This document shows positions 8,647 to 16,517 of a DNA stretch of 64,000 bases, in pieces (within the stretch, counting starts at the first letter, position 1; the number at the start of each line of letters is the position of its first letter). The position numbers were made by a program, and so were the translations under genes. The stretch comes from Miltoncostaea sp963771025. Its GTDB lineage: Bacteria; Actinomycetota; Thermoleophilia; Miltoncostaeales; Miltoncostaeaceae. The notes under the pieces were generated by a model, which had not been told where the DNA came from, did no database searches, and worked only from the letters and a program-made list of their open reading frames with translations. Location: contig CAVYRL010000003.1 of the NCBI GenBank assembly GCA_963771025.1, positions 372,001 through 436,000 of the forward strand, given 5' to 3'.

Positions 8647-8887
8647 CCTGTGCCGGGCACTATGCAGCGCGGACCAGGCGGTGCGCAATCCGCGTGCGTC
8701 CGCCGAAGGACGACGACCGGCTCGGCGGCCTGACCGTCGATCTCCCCCTCCACCTCGCCCTGCGGTGCATGATCCATCGCGAGGGGCGGTTGCCGGAGGC
8801 GGGCGCCCTCGACCAACCCGGCCTGTATGGAGACGCACAGCGCGCCGCGCCGCGATCCGCGGGCGGCTGACCCAGGAGGATCGATCC

Positions 8888-9373
8888 ATGACCGCACGCG
8901 CGGATTACACCGAGGACGAGTGGGAGACGCTCAGCCGCTCGCCTCTCGTCGCCGGCTTCGCCATCTCCCTCGCCGACCCGGGCGGGCCGATCGAGCTCAC
9001 AAAGGAGACGATGGCGGCGGTGAAGGCCCTCGCGACTCCACCGAGCGACGAGGAGCTGCTGATCGCCGTGTCGCAGGACGCCCAGGCGCACGCCCGAGAT
9101 CACGCCAACCTGCGCAAGGAACTCGGCCTGAAGGGTGCCACGGCGCGTCAGCAGATCACCGACGAGCTGACCAAGGTGAACGGGATCCTCACCGCCAAGG
9201 CGACGCCCGAGGAGGCCGCTGCGTTCCGCCGGTGGCTGGTGGATGCGGCGCAGAAGGCCGCCGAGGCGGCGAAGGAGGGCGGTTTCCTCGGGATCGGCGC
9301 GGTGCGCGTCAGCGAGGGCGAGCTGGACGAGATGGCCGACATCCGCAGGATCATGGGACTGCCGGCCGACTAG
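8888..9373 (+). CDS. Cytoplasmic helical protein of unknown function
   Basis: A 161-residue protein with a good CAGGAGGA ribosome site. It starts MTARADYTEDEWETLSRSP and is almost all helical, with a central heptad-like region (about 60-130) rich in Ala, Glu and Lys. A short Gly-rich loop (GGFLGIGAVRVSEGE) precedes the last helix. Similar short proteins opening with 'Y-T-x-x-E-W-x-x-L' are known from several bacteria without an assigned role. The next gene, 58 bases on, may share its transcript. Confidence 0.75.
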   Translation: MTARADYTEDEWETLSRSPLVAGFAISLADPGGPIELTKETMAAVKALATPPSDEELLIAVSQDAQAHARDHANLRKELGLKGATARQQITDELTKVNGILTAKATPEEAAAFRRWLVDAAQKAAEAAKEGGFLGIGAVRVSEGELDEMADIRRIMGLPAD

Positions 9374-9431
9374 TCGCGCCGGGCCGTGGTCCGGGGTGGG
9401 CGGGGCGCGCCGGTCGTGCGATCATCGCCGC

Positions 9432-9698
9432 ATGCCCGGCGACGAACCCCGCGTTCCGATCTGGACCCGGACGGTGGCCGATCCGGTCTTCCGCGAGGCG
9501 CTGATCGTGGATCCACTGCGCGCGCTGGCCGACGCGGGCGACGTCGAGGCCTCCCCCGATCAGGTGCGCCAGCTGGACGAGATGGAGCCCGACGAGCGCG
9601 AGGAGTTCGTCCGCGCGGTCGTCCGCGACATCCACACGAAGGGCGGTCAGGCCCGCTTCGGGTCCATCGGCGAGGACGGCCGCATCGGCGGCATCTGA
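9432..9698 (+). CDS. Small protein with NHLP/Os1348-like leader pattern
   Basis: An 88-residue protein. Residues 15-50 (VADPVFREALIVDPLRALAD ... then SPDQVRQLDEM) follow the pattern 'D-x-x-F-R-x-x-L-x-x-D-P-x-x-A-L' with a following Ser-Pro helix start. That pattern is typical of nitrile-hydratase-like leader regions of some RiPP precursors and related short proteins. The tail after a DIHTKGGQ segment is Gly-rich and ends RIGGI. No modifying enzyme is nearby, so a peptide natural product is only a possibility. The start ATG 9432 was chosen where the pattern begins. Confidence 0.65.
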   Translation: MPGDEPRVPIWTRTVADPVFREALIVDPLRALADAGDVEASPDQVRQLDEMEPDEREEFVRAVVRDIHTKGGQARFGSIGEDGRIGGI

Positions 9699-9707
9699 GC
9701 CCGGGGC

Positions 9708-9830
9708 TCAGATGCCCGGGCCACCGGTGCCCGGCGGATCCGATCCCGGGAACGACTCCTTGCCCTCCTCATCGACGGCGTCGTCATCATCATCATCGCT
9801 TGGCGGGGGCGGCGGGGCCGTGGTCAACAT
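9708..9830 (-). CDS. 40-residue acidic microprotein with ESFPxSDPP motif
   Basis: Forty codons starting ATG 9830. There is a poly-Pro stretch, six Asp in a row, then DEEGKESFPGSDPPG near the C terminus. A second gene at 48966-49088 encodes another 40-residue acidic peptide with GEESFPSSDPPAT at the same distance from the end and the same final Ile. Equal length, composition and motif show they are paralogues. A related ESFP-x-SDPP motif is familiar from small actinobacterial proteins of no known function. Confidence 0.7.
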   Translation of the reverse strand: MLTTAPPPPPSDDDDDDAVDEEGKESFPGSDPPGTGGPGI

Positions 9831-9930
9831 GTGGTTGCTCCTGTTCGCTGTTCGGTATGGAGAGGATTCCCCGTTGTCGCCCGGCGCGAACCCAGGTGAG
9901 GAATCGGCCCGCTCCGGGTACCGCAGGGGC

Positions 9931-10086
9931 ATGACAACTCAGCCGCCGATTCCCGAGCCCTTCCCGGGGCCGCCCAACATCCCCGAACCCAGCCCTCCGA
10001 CGATCCCGGAGCCCTACCCGCCACCGACGCCGCAGCCACCCTCCCCGGCGCCCGAGCCCGTACCTGCGCCCGACTTTCAGCGGTAG
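9931..10086 (+). CDS. Proline-rich 51-residue peptide
   Basis: Starts at ATG 9931 after GCAGGGG and reads MTTQPPIPEPFPGPPNIPEP. More than half of the residues are Pro or Glu in P-E-P spacing, ending APDFQR. There is no signal peptide or known domain. The 3' end overlaps the convergent reductase gene by ten bases. It may be a true disordered peptide or a chance reading frame in GC-rich DNA. Confidence 0.4.
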   Translation: MTTQPPIPEPFPGPPNIPEPSPPTIPEPYPPPTPQPPSPAPEPVPAPDFQR

Positions 10087-10826
10087 TCCGGATTGGGGAA
10101 ATCGAAACGGCATCCGGCATCCCAGAGGGAGCGCTGGTTGCCGTGGGCGGGGATGCCGCCGGCGTCCTTGAGCAGTCGCGCCATGTGCAGCAGGTTCCAG
10201 GTGAGGAACGTCGTGTTGCGATTGGTGAAGTCGTTCTCCGGCCCGCCCGAGCCGGGGTCGAGATAGCTGGGGCCGGGGCCCGCCTCGCCGAGCCACGCCG
10301 AGTCGGCCTGCGGCGGTATGACGTAGCCGAGGTGCTGCAGCGAGTAGAGGATGTTCATCGCGCAGTGCTTGGCGCCGTCCTCGTTACCGGTGATCAGGCA
10401 GCCGGCGACACGGCCGTAGAAGGCGTACTGGCCGTCGGCGTTGAGCAGGTGGCTGTCGCCGTAGAGGCGCTCGATGACGCGGGTGCAGACCGACGACTTC
10501 TCGCCGAGCCAGATGGGTGATGTGAGCACGAGGATGTCGGCCGCGAGCACCTTGGCCGCGACAGAGGGCCAATCGTCGCGCGGCCACCCGCGCTCGGTCA
10601 TGTCCGGGTAGACGCCCGTGGCGATCTCGAGGTCCACGGCACGGATGGTCTCCACCTCCACCCCGTTGCGCTCCATGATCGCGACGGCGATGTCGGCCAG
10701 CCCCTGCGTGTGCGAGATCTCGGGTGAGCGCTTGAGCGTGCAGTTGATGAACAGCGCCCGGAGATCGGAGAAGTCCCATCGGGAGGTCTCGCACAGCTCC
10801 TCCTGCAATTCGTTCAGTCGCGTCAC
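10077..10826 (-). CDS. Flavodoxin-fold NADPH-dependent FMN reductase family protein
   Basis: A 249-residue protein. The FMN-phosphate loop appears as FINCTLKRSPEISHTQ (about 26-41), where Thr/Lys/Ser replace the S-x-R/K-x-x-S-x-T pattern. The second flavin loop is LVLTSPIWLGEKSS (about 98-111), and the third is LITGNEDGAKHC. These match the NAD(P)H-dependent oxidoreductase/flavodoxin family, which reduces flavins or quinones. The start is GTG 10826 with CGAGGGGGC upstream. A C-terminal extension of about 60 residues (GPSYLDPGSGG...) goes beyond the core fold. Confidence 0.85.
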   Translation of the reverse strand: MTRLNELQEELCETSRWDFSDLRALFINCTLKRSPEISHTQGLADIAVAIMERNGVEVETIRAVDLEIATGVYPDMTERGWPRDDWPSVAAKVLAADILVLTSPIWLGEKSSVCTRVIERLYGDSHLLNADGQYAFYGRVAGCLITGNEDGAKHCAMNILYSLQHLGYVIPPQADSAWLGEAGPGPSYLDPGSGGPENDFTNRNTTFLTWNLLHMARLLKDAGGIPAHGNQRSLWDAGCRFDFPNPDYR

Positions 10827-10968
10827 GGTTGCCCCCTCGTCTGACGTCGCCCGGCACGCACCGGTGCCACGGAGGTCCATCAGATCACCGGACCGCGCGC
10901 GGGCGCCACCGGCGCGAGTCGCAGAGCGCCCGAGGACGTCCTTCTGCGACCGAGCCCCGGCCGGGAGG

Positions 10969-11688
10969 TCACACGATGCTGACCGGCACCCCGGGCCGTA
11001 TGCGTTTGGCGATCCACGCGATGCCGCCGTCGCCGAGTCGCACGCAGCCGTGCGAGGCGGCCGTGCCGAGCCGGCCGCCGATGTTGCGGACGCCGTGGAT
11101 GGCGACCTGCCCAGGACCTCCATCGAACTCCTGGAACACCGGGGAGCGCGCGCTGAGGGCGAGGGCGAACGGAGCGCCGGGGCGTCCGGCGGAGAGCCGC
11201 ACGTTCTCCTCGACGAAGTACTCGCCGCGCGGCGTCGGCGTGGACGGAGCGCCCACGATCGCCCTCAGGTCGCGCACTCGCAGCCCCTTCCGATAGACCC
11301 TCACGTGGCGGCTGCGCAGGTCGATCACGATCCGCCACGGCGTGGCGGAGATGCGGGTCGATGTGGTGCGGATCCAACCGGTCGGCGGCGGTTTGGCCCC
11401 ACGCAGGGCACGGCCGGGAAGGCGCACCCGCAGCCAGTGGCGCGCCCGCAGGTCGGTGCTGTGATCGATGACCGGCAGCAGCGTGCGGCCGCCCGTGATC
11501 GGCCTCCGCGGGGCGACGCGGGCCACGACCCGGGAGGTCGTGCTCGGCCGGGCATGGGCCACGTGGACGGTGAGAACCGTCGCGATCTCCTGATCCACGC
11601 CGGCGCCCGCGGCCTGCGCTCCGGCGGGCAGGGCCACGGCGCAGGCGGCGACCACCGCCGCCCGCGCAAGCGTCGAGCGCAGCGACAC
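10969..11688 (-). CDS. Exported L,D-transpeptidase (YkuD domain)
   Basis: A 239-residue protein. It has an N-terminal signal peptide (RSTLARAAVVAACAVALP, then A-Q-A), a linker, and a YkuD catalytic domain at about 120-239. The active-site block is IHGVRNIGG followed by SHGCVRL, with the catalytic Cys in SHGC. These enzymes make 3-3 cross-links in peptidoglycan or attach proteins to it. The gene starts at GTG 11688. A TTG at 11697 overlaps the stop of the upstream ice-binding gene as TTGA and is an alternative start. Either way the two are in one transcript, which suggests joint wall or surface work. Confidence 0.88.
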   Translation of the reverse strand: MSLRSTLARAAVVAACAVALPAGAQAAGAGVDQEIATVLTVHVAHARPSTTSRVVARVAPRRPITGGRTLLPVIDHSTDLRARHWLRVRLPGRALRGAKPPPTGWIRTTSTRISATPWRIVIDLRSRHVRVYRKGLRVRDLRAIVGAPSTPTPRGEYFVEENVRLSAGRPGAPFALALSARSPVFQEFDGGPGQVAIHGVRNIGGRLGTAASHGCVRLGDGGIAWIAKRIRPGVPVSIV

Positions 11689-11693
11689 GGCCG

Positions 11694-12902
11694 TCAACCC
11701 GTGAAGCCGACGGTGGTACGCGGCGTCAGGAACCGGACCCGGCGCGACGGAACCCGCGCCCGCCCCTCGGCACATGCGCGGAATCGCATTCGGAGCGTGG
11801 AGGCGGGGGTCGCATCCGTGTAGAGGACGCGCGCCCTGACGATGTGGATGCCCCGCCTGGACCTGACAACCGCACGGAACGGCGCCGTGCGACGGTTCGC
11901 GATCGTGAGGCCGTCGAGCGAGAAGACGACCCGCCGGATGTTGACCCCGGTCACGCGGACCGGGAACGTGTCCTGCACGCAGCGGCTGACTCCGAAGCGC
12001 GACACCGAGTTGCCGATCGAGCGCGGGATCGTCGAGAAGACGCTCGTCCCGTTGCTCGCCGTCGGACCGATGCCACCTCCGCCGCCCGGCGGGGTGCCGC
12101 CCGGCGCGGTGCCGCCCGGCGCGGTGCCGCCCGGCGTGGTGCCGCCCGGCGTGCTCGTCGCGCAGTTGGCGGCGGTGATCCGGTCGTTGATGAGGGTGAC
12201 CGCGCCGTTGCGCGCCAGCGCCCGCCCCTGGATGGTCACGCCGTTCTTCACCGAGATCGACTGCAGGGCGAGGATGCTGCCCACGAAGGTGGTGGTGGTG
12301 CCGAGCGTCGCGGAGCTGCCGATCTGCCAGAAGACGTTGCACGGCTGAGCGCCGTTGACCATTCTCACGCGGCTCGCCGACGCGGTCGTCAGCGTCGAAC
12401 CGGCCTGGAACACGAAGACGGCGTCCGGGTTGCCCTGGGCGTCGAGGGTCAGCGCACCGGTCAGCCCGACCGACGAGGCGGACTTGTAGACGCCCGAGGT
12501 GAGGGTCAGGCCGCCGAGGTCGCCGGCGATGCTCACGGGCGGGGTCCGCCCGGCGGCGTCGTTGTACGCGGTCGTGAGGTCCGACTGGGCCTGGAGGGCC
12601 GGTCCGTCAGCGGCGTGGATCGTGCCGTTGACGGTACCCGGCGGGAAGCCGGTGATGGCGGCCCCGGGGGTCAGTCCCAGGTTGCCGTTGATGACCGAGG
12701 GGCCGGTGTTGGTGATGGTGGAACCGGCCAGCACGGCGTAGGCGTCGGCGGTGCCGAGCCCAACGGGCGCCTGGGCGGCGAAGGCGCTTGTCGCGAGCAG
12801 CGAGGAGGCTGCGCAGGCGACGCCCACGAGGCTGATGCGACGCGCGACGCCGCCTCCGGCCGCTCGCGAGGAGCCTGGCGTGGTGCGGGTCGTGCGACGC
12901 AT
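11694..12902 (-). CDS. DUF3494 ice-binding-type exported protein with PGG linker
   Basis: A 402-residue protein. The signal peptide (about 1-43) ends in A-F-A-A. Residues 46-255 form a DUF3494 domain: LGTADAYAVLAGSTITNTGP, GNLGLTPG, GVYKS and DAVFVFQAGSTL with NVFWQIGSSATLG are typical repeats of this beta-solenoid. A short PGGTxPGGT linker follows, then a beta-rich C-terminal domain with an RMRFRACAEGRARV segment. The family includes ice-binding proteins and adhesins. Ice activity itself is not proven by sequence. It has AGAAGGA before ATG 12902. It is the first of two such genes in the window. Confidence 0.88.
   Translation of the reverse strand: MRRTTRTTPGSSRAAGGGVARRISLVGVACAASSLLATSAFAAQAPVGLGTADAYAVLAGSTITNTGPSVINGNLGLTPGAAITGFPPGTVNGTIHAADGPALQAQSDLTTAYNDAAGRTPPVSIAGDLGGLTLTSGVYKSASSVGLTGALTLDAQGNPDAVFVFQAGSTLTTASASRVRMVNGAQPCNVFWQIGSSATLGTTTTFVGSILALQSISVKNGVTIQGRALARNGAVTLINDRITAANCATSTPGGTTPGGTAPGGTAPGGTPPGGGGGIGPTASNGTSVFSTIPRSIGNSVSRFGVSRCVQDTFPVRVTGVNIRRVVFSLDGLTIANRRTAPFRAVVRSRRGIHIVRARVLYTDATPASTLRMRFRACAEGRARVPSRRVRFLTPRTTVGFTG
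12081..12155 (+). repeat. 15-bp tandem repeat encoding the PGGT linker
   Basis: About five copies of the unit ggtgccgcccggcgc occur in tandem, with one or two substitutions. On the minus strand they encode PGGTx repeats between the two domains of the ice-binding-type protein. The array is a likely site of length change and of read-mapping errors. Confidence 0.8.
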
Positions 12903-13080
12903 GGAGGGTCCTTCTCAGATGGATGCGGGAAGAAGTGCCGCATCGTCACGATGCCCCCACCATCGGCAAATACTGAACCGTTCATTAAAGTATAGGTCCG
13001 GGGACACCTCGCGGCCTGAGCTGGCGCACCGCCAGCGGGGGAGGTGGACGGCGACCCGGACGTGCCGCACCATGAACGAC

Positions 13081-13106
13081 GAAAGCCCGCGCGAAGGCGG
13101 GCTTTC
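13081..13106 (-). terminator. Hairpin terminator after the PRC-barrel gene
   Basis: A perfect 10-bp stem (13081-13090 with 13097-13106) and 6-base loop. On the minus strand it ends GCGGGCTTTCGTCGTTC, giving a moderately U-rich tail. It lies 57 bases after the PRC-barrel stop and upstream of the ice-binding gene. Confidence 0.7.
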
Positions 13107-13162
13107 GGGTGCGCCAGACGCCTGCCATCGGCCATGCCGCGCAGGTCCGTGATCAGATCACC

Positions 13163-13633
13163 CTAGAAGCCCCAGCGCTTCGTCCGAACGCTCGAGGGGT
13201 CGCCGCCTCGGCTCACGGCGGCCTGCAGCTCGGCCTCGGCGATCTCCGGTGTGGGTGCCGGCGCGGTCTGGCGGGCGTCGAGGACGTCCCGGTAGCTCTC
13301 GAGCCCGTAGTACTCCTGCACGTCGGACTCATCGCCCAGGGTCAGGTCGTCGTCCTCGGCGAAGGTCGGCGCCAGGGAGAGCTTCTCGCGCGTGTAGGGC
13401 AGGAGGATCTCCTTGTCGGGATCGGTGCCGCGCGCGGTGACGTTGACGAGGGGGATGACGTGACGCCTCGAACCGAACCATCCGCTCTCCACGGCGAGGT
13501 ACCTCACCTCACCGTCGGCCGGATCGACGTAGAGCCCGGCCACGGTCCCGATCTTCTCGTCGTTGGTGTCGTACACCGGCCGAGCGAGCAGATCCTCGGT
13601 CGCAGGCAGGTTCGCGGTTCCCCGGACAGTCAT
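13163..13633 (-). CDS. PRC-barrel domain protein
   Basis: A 156-residue cytoplasmic protein with AAGGGAG before ATG 13633. Residues 15-100 form a PRC barrel: LLARPVYDTNDEKIGTVAGL, followed by EVRYLAVESGWFGSRRHVIP and VNVTARG. The C-terminal part is acidic and Pro/Ala-rich. PRC barrels occur in photosynthetic H subunits, RimM and in many actinobacterial stress proteins of unknown function. A role in stress or surface-charge adaptation would be a guess. It has its own terminator. Confidence 0.88.
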   Translation of the reverse strand: MTVRGTANLPATEDLLARPVYDTNDEKIGTVAGLYVDPADGEVRYLAVESGWFGSRRHVIPLVNVTARGTDPDKEILLPYTREKLSLAPTFAEDDDLTLGDESDVQEYYGLESYRDVLDARQTAPAPTPEIAEAELQAAVSRGGDPSSVRTKRWGF

Positions 13634-13854
13634 CGTCACTCCCTTCGTCGCTGAACTCCATTGGTACCCGCGCAGGGCGCGTTCCAACCGAGGAGGGGAA
13701 GTGGCATGACCACCACCGGAGGCGGCCCGCGGAGGCGCGTGGGTCACGACGGCGCAAATCCGTGTGTCCCATCGCAGAGCGGCTGCTGCAACCGACATGG
13801 CGCGACGGGCGCCCCGGGCCAGGCCGGACCACCCAGCTGTGAGATGTTCCCGGG

Positions 13855-14427
13855 ATGACGGACGACCTCCGACGCCTGCCGGAGGGCCTCCCGGCCCCCG
13901 AGGACGACGGCGCCGCCGCCCATCTTCGGGGTGCCTCCGTTCCCGAGATCGCGCTCAGTTCCACCATCGGGCAGACGCTGACGATCGCCGCGGCGGCGCG
14001 CCCCGCGCTGGTGTTCGCCTTCCCCTGGGCCGGGCGTCCGGGCGAGGCTCTTCCCGAGGCGGGCTGGGACGCGATACCGGGCGCTCGGGGCTGCACCGCC
14101 GAGGCCTGCGCTTTCCGGGACGTCGACGCCGACCTGCGAGCCCTCGGCCTCGACGTGCTCGGAGTCTCCGTGCAGAGCCCCGCGGCGCTGGCCGAGGTGG
14201 CGACGCGCCTCGGCCTGCGTTACCCGCTGCTGTCGGACGAGGGCCTGGAGCTCGCGCGGGCGATCGGCCTGCCGACCTTCACGGCCGGCGGCCGCACGCT
14301 GCTGCGGCGTCTCACAATGCTCGTGCGCGACGGCCGTGTGGAGCGCGTCTGGTACCCGGTGTTCCCGCCCGACCGGCATCCGGAGCGGGTGCTGGCGGCT
14401 CTGACCGGGCCGGGTTCGCGCCTCTGA
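13855..14427 (+). CDS. Peroxiredoxin of the AhpC-TSA/BCP type
   Basis: A 190-residue thioredoxin-fold protein. The block GARGCTAEACAFRD matches the BCP/PrxQ active site (GCT-x-EA-C-x-FRD) with peroxidatic Cys and resolving Cys five residues apart. LGVSVQSPAALAEVATRLGL and YPLLSDEGLELARAIGL follow as in the family. The stretch before the active site is longer than usual (WAGRPGEALPEAGWDAIP), and the last part resembles a redoxin C terminus. It reduces peroxides with thioredoxin as the probable donor. It stands alone. Confidence 0.87.
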   Translation: MTDDLRRLPEGLPAPEDDGAAAHLRGASVPEIALSSTIGQTLTIAAAARPALVFAFPWAGRPGEALPEAGWDAIPGARGCTAEACAFRDVDADLRALGLDVLGVSVQSPAALAEVATRLGLRYPLLSDEGLELARAIGLPTFTAGGRTLLRRLTMLVRDGRVERVWYPVFPPDRHPERVLAALTGPGSRL

Positions 14428-14740
14428 GCGATGCCCCTGGCGACGGGCGGATGCTGCATGAGGCCTGAAGGACGTCCGGGTTGCGCTTCCACGACCCGCG
14501 CCGCACCGGCGCGAGCCCGCTGATCGCGGCGGGCGCCACCCGCGCGGGCCACGTGCCGGGCGGAGGACGCCCGAACGAGGAGGAGCGCGGCGCCAAGCAC
14601 CGTGACGACCGCGTGGTGGTCCGTCATCGCGCGTAACGGGATGGTCACCGACACGAAACCACGCGTGGTCCGGGCCACGCGAGCATCGTCGGCGACGCCG
14701 TCCGAACGGCGGAGGCTGATCCCGAGGATGGAGAGGAACG
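14428..14740. other. Intergenic stretch without recognised gene
   Basis: These 313 bases separate the peroxiredoxin from the PhoX-like gene. Open frames exist on the minus strand, but they show no family resemblance and no codon bias. Apart from the ribosome site GAGAGGA just before 14741 nothing definite is seen. Confidence 0.5.
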
Positions 14741-16198
14741 ATGAAGAAGATGACTGTGCGCAGGGTCGGGGCACTGGCCGGCGCCACCGGCGTAGCCGCC
14801 GCGGCCGCCGTGGGTGCGGTGGCGGCGGCCGGCACGATCACCGGGCCGAGCAGCTCCCAAACGCCCTATCTGACCCCGAGCGAGCCGGGTGTCGTCACGA
14901 AGTCGATCCTCACGGTCGGCGACTCGGTCAACGACACGCCCGGCGGCGCGAAGTACCGCATGGTGGGCATCCCGGACGGGCTCGGTGCCTTCGACAACCA
15001 CGACGGCACTTTCACGGTGTTGATGAACCAGGAGCTCGACGGTGCCGGCGTCGGGGTCGAGCGCGCGCACGGCGCCAAGGGGGCCTTCGTCTCGAAGTGG
15101 ACGATCGACAAGAAGACGCTGCGGGTGCGCAAGGGCGAGGACCTGATCCAGCGCGTCGCTCTCTGGAACCCGGCCGCCAACTCCTACGACGCGCCCACCA
15201 GCGGCGTCGTCTTCACGCGCTTCTGCTCGGCGGACCTGCCCGCGCGCAGCGCCTTCTACGACGACGGCAGGGGCTTTGGCGGCCGGCTCTTCCTGAACGG
15301 GGAGGAGTCGGGCACCGAGGGCCGCGCCTTCGCCCACGGTCTCGACGGCACGAGCTGGGAGCTCGCCTCGCTCGGAAAGGCCGCCTGGGAGAATCAGGTC
15401 GCCCAGCCGGACTCGGGCAAGAACACGGTCGTCGTCGGTCTCGACGATGGCCCGGGTGGCCAGGTCTACGTGTACGTCGGCGCCAAGCGGCGCTCCGGCT
15501 CGCCCGTCGAGAAGGCCGGCCTGGTCGGAGGCCGGCTCTACGGGGTCAAGATCGACGGCCGCCCCCTCGAGGACGCCGCCACGGGCATCCCCTCGGGTTC
15601 GCGCTTCAGCCTCGAGCCCCTGGGCGACGTCTCCGCCAAGAGCGGCGCGCAGCTCAATACGGACAGCATCGCCGCGGCGGTGACCACCTTCCAGCGACCC
15701 GAGGATGGCGCCTGGGACCCCGGGGACAACCGCAGGTTCTACTTCAACACGACGGCCAGCTTCACGGGCAACAGCCGCTTGTGGCGACTCAACTTCTCCG
15801 ACCCGGAGAAGCCCGCCAAGGGGGGCACCATCGACATGCTGCTCGACGGCAGCGAGGGCCAGAAGATGCTCGACAACCTGACCGTCAGCGACCATGGCCA
15901 GGTCATCCTCCAGGAGGACCCCGGCAACAACCCGTACGTCGCGAAGGTCTACCGCTACTCGGTGAAGCGGGACACCCTCACCGAGGTCGCCCGCCACGAT
16001 GAGGCGCGCTTCGCGCCGGGGGCGCCGCTGGGCGTCGACGAAGAGTCCTCCGCGGTCATCCCGGTGGACGAGATCCTCGGCAAGGGCTGGTACCTGCTCA
16101 CCCAGCAGGCGCACAGCGACCCCGGCGTCACCGACCCCGAGCTGGTCGAGGGGGGCCAACTGCTCGCCATGCGCGTGCCGCCGGGGCGCGGCCGATAG
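14741..16198 (+). CDS. PhoX-like (DUF839) exported phosphatase-family protein
   Basis: A 485-residue protein with GAGAGGA before ATG 14741. The N terminus is a signal peptide of about 30 residues (RRVGALAGATGVAAAAAVGA). The rest is a beta-propeller-like protein with PhoX/DUF839 features: MVGIPDGLGAFDNHDGTFTV, LMNQEL, LFLNGEESGTEGRAF and a late DNLTVSDHGQVILQED segment with acidic metal-binding residues. Bacterial PhoX enzymes are Ca/Fe alkaline phosphatases. The acidic GEE and DN/QED residues fit, but activity is inferred. No phosphate genes are nearby. Confidence 0.8.
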   Translation: MKKMTVRRVGALAGATGVAAAAAVGAVAAAGTITGPSSSQTPYLTPSEPGVVTKSILTVGDSVNDTPGGAKYRMVGIPDGLGAFDNHDGTFTVLMNQELDGAGVGVERAHGAKGAFVSKWTIDKKTLRVRKGEDLIQRVALWNPAANSYDAPTSGVVFTRFCSADLPARSAFYDDGRGFGGRLFLNGEESGTEGRAFAHGLDGTSWELASLGKAAWENQVAQPDSGKNTVVVGLDDGPGGQVYVYVGAKRRSGSPVEKAGLVGGRLYGVKIDGRPLEDAATGIPSGSRFSLEPLGDVSAKSGAQLNTDSIAAAVTTFQRPEDGAWDPGDNRRFYFNTTASFTGNSRLWRLNFSDPEKPAKGGTIDMLLDGSEGQKMLDNLTVSDHGQVILQEDPGNNPYVAKVYRYSVKRDTLTEVARHDEARFAPGAPLGVDEESSAVIPVDEILGKGWYLLTQQAHSDPGVTDPELVEGGQLLAMRVPPGRGR

Positions 16199-16374
16199 CG
16201 AACGCCTGCGACTCCGCCCACCGGCGATCGGGGCTCCCGGTGCCGCGTGGGCGGGTCGCCGCGCCGGAGGACGCGCGGGGTAGCGCGGCCGCACTCCGGG
16301 GAGGGAGGGGCGCCGCCTTCGCGGTGCCACACCTCCGTCACCCCCGGGGGCCCGTGGCGTCTCCGGAGCGGAGA

Positions 16375-16490
16375 TGCACCTGACCACCGCTCGCTGCCCG
16401 CCCCAAAACGACGGAGGCCCCGCGGCGGCGGGCGGTGATGCGCTAGACAGGACTCGAACCTGTGACGTTCGCTCTCGTAGACCGACTCCC
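16375..16490. repeat. Degenerate direct copy of the tRNA-Arg locus
   Basis: The stretch 16375-16403 matches 21163-21191 with two mismatches in 29 bases, and 16436-16487 matches 21230-21281 with about five mismatches in 52. The copies have the same orientation, 4788 bases apart. The matching part includes the 3' half of the tRNA and its downstream flank. The hairpin terminator behind the intact tRNA is eroded in this copy. Confidence 0.8.
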
Positions 16491-16516
16491 GGCCGGTGAG
16501 CCCCTCCGATCAGCGC
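16439..16516 (-). pseudogene. Degenerate tRNA-Arg (ACG) copy
   Basis: The T arm (ACAGG/CCTGT) and a loop CTACGAG with anticodon ACG are kept, as is most of the 3' acceptor strand. The D arm no longer folds, the anticodon stem has a G-G mismatch and the acceptor stem pairs at only five or six positions (GCGCTGA with CTAGCGC). The length is 78 instead of 74. Its 5' end is two bases from the stop of the reductase pseudogene. It is most likely non-functional. Confidence 0.75.
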
Positions 16517-16517
16517 G

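Noticed and set aside
11689..12342. Long extension of the L,D-transpeptidase frame over the ice-binding gene
   Set aside because: It is the shadow of the ice-binding gene in another frame. A signal peptide starts at 11688.
14220..14774. Minus-strand frame over the peroxiredoxin end and the intergenic region
   Set aside because: It overlaps a well-supported gene, with Arg/Ser-rich sequence typical of an antisense frame in GC-rich DNA.
16439..16516. A second functional tRNA-Arg
   Set aside because: The D arm does not fold and both the anticodon and acceptor stems carry mismatches.
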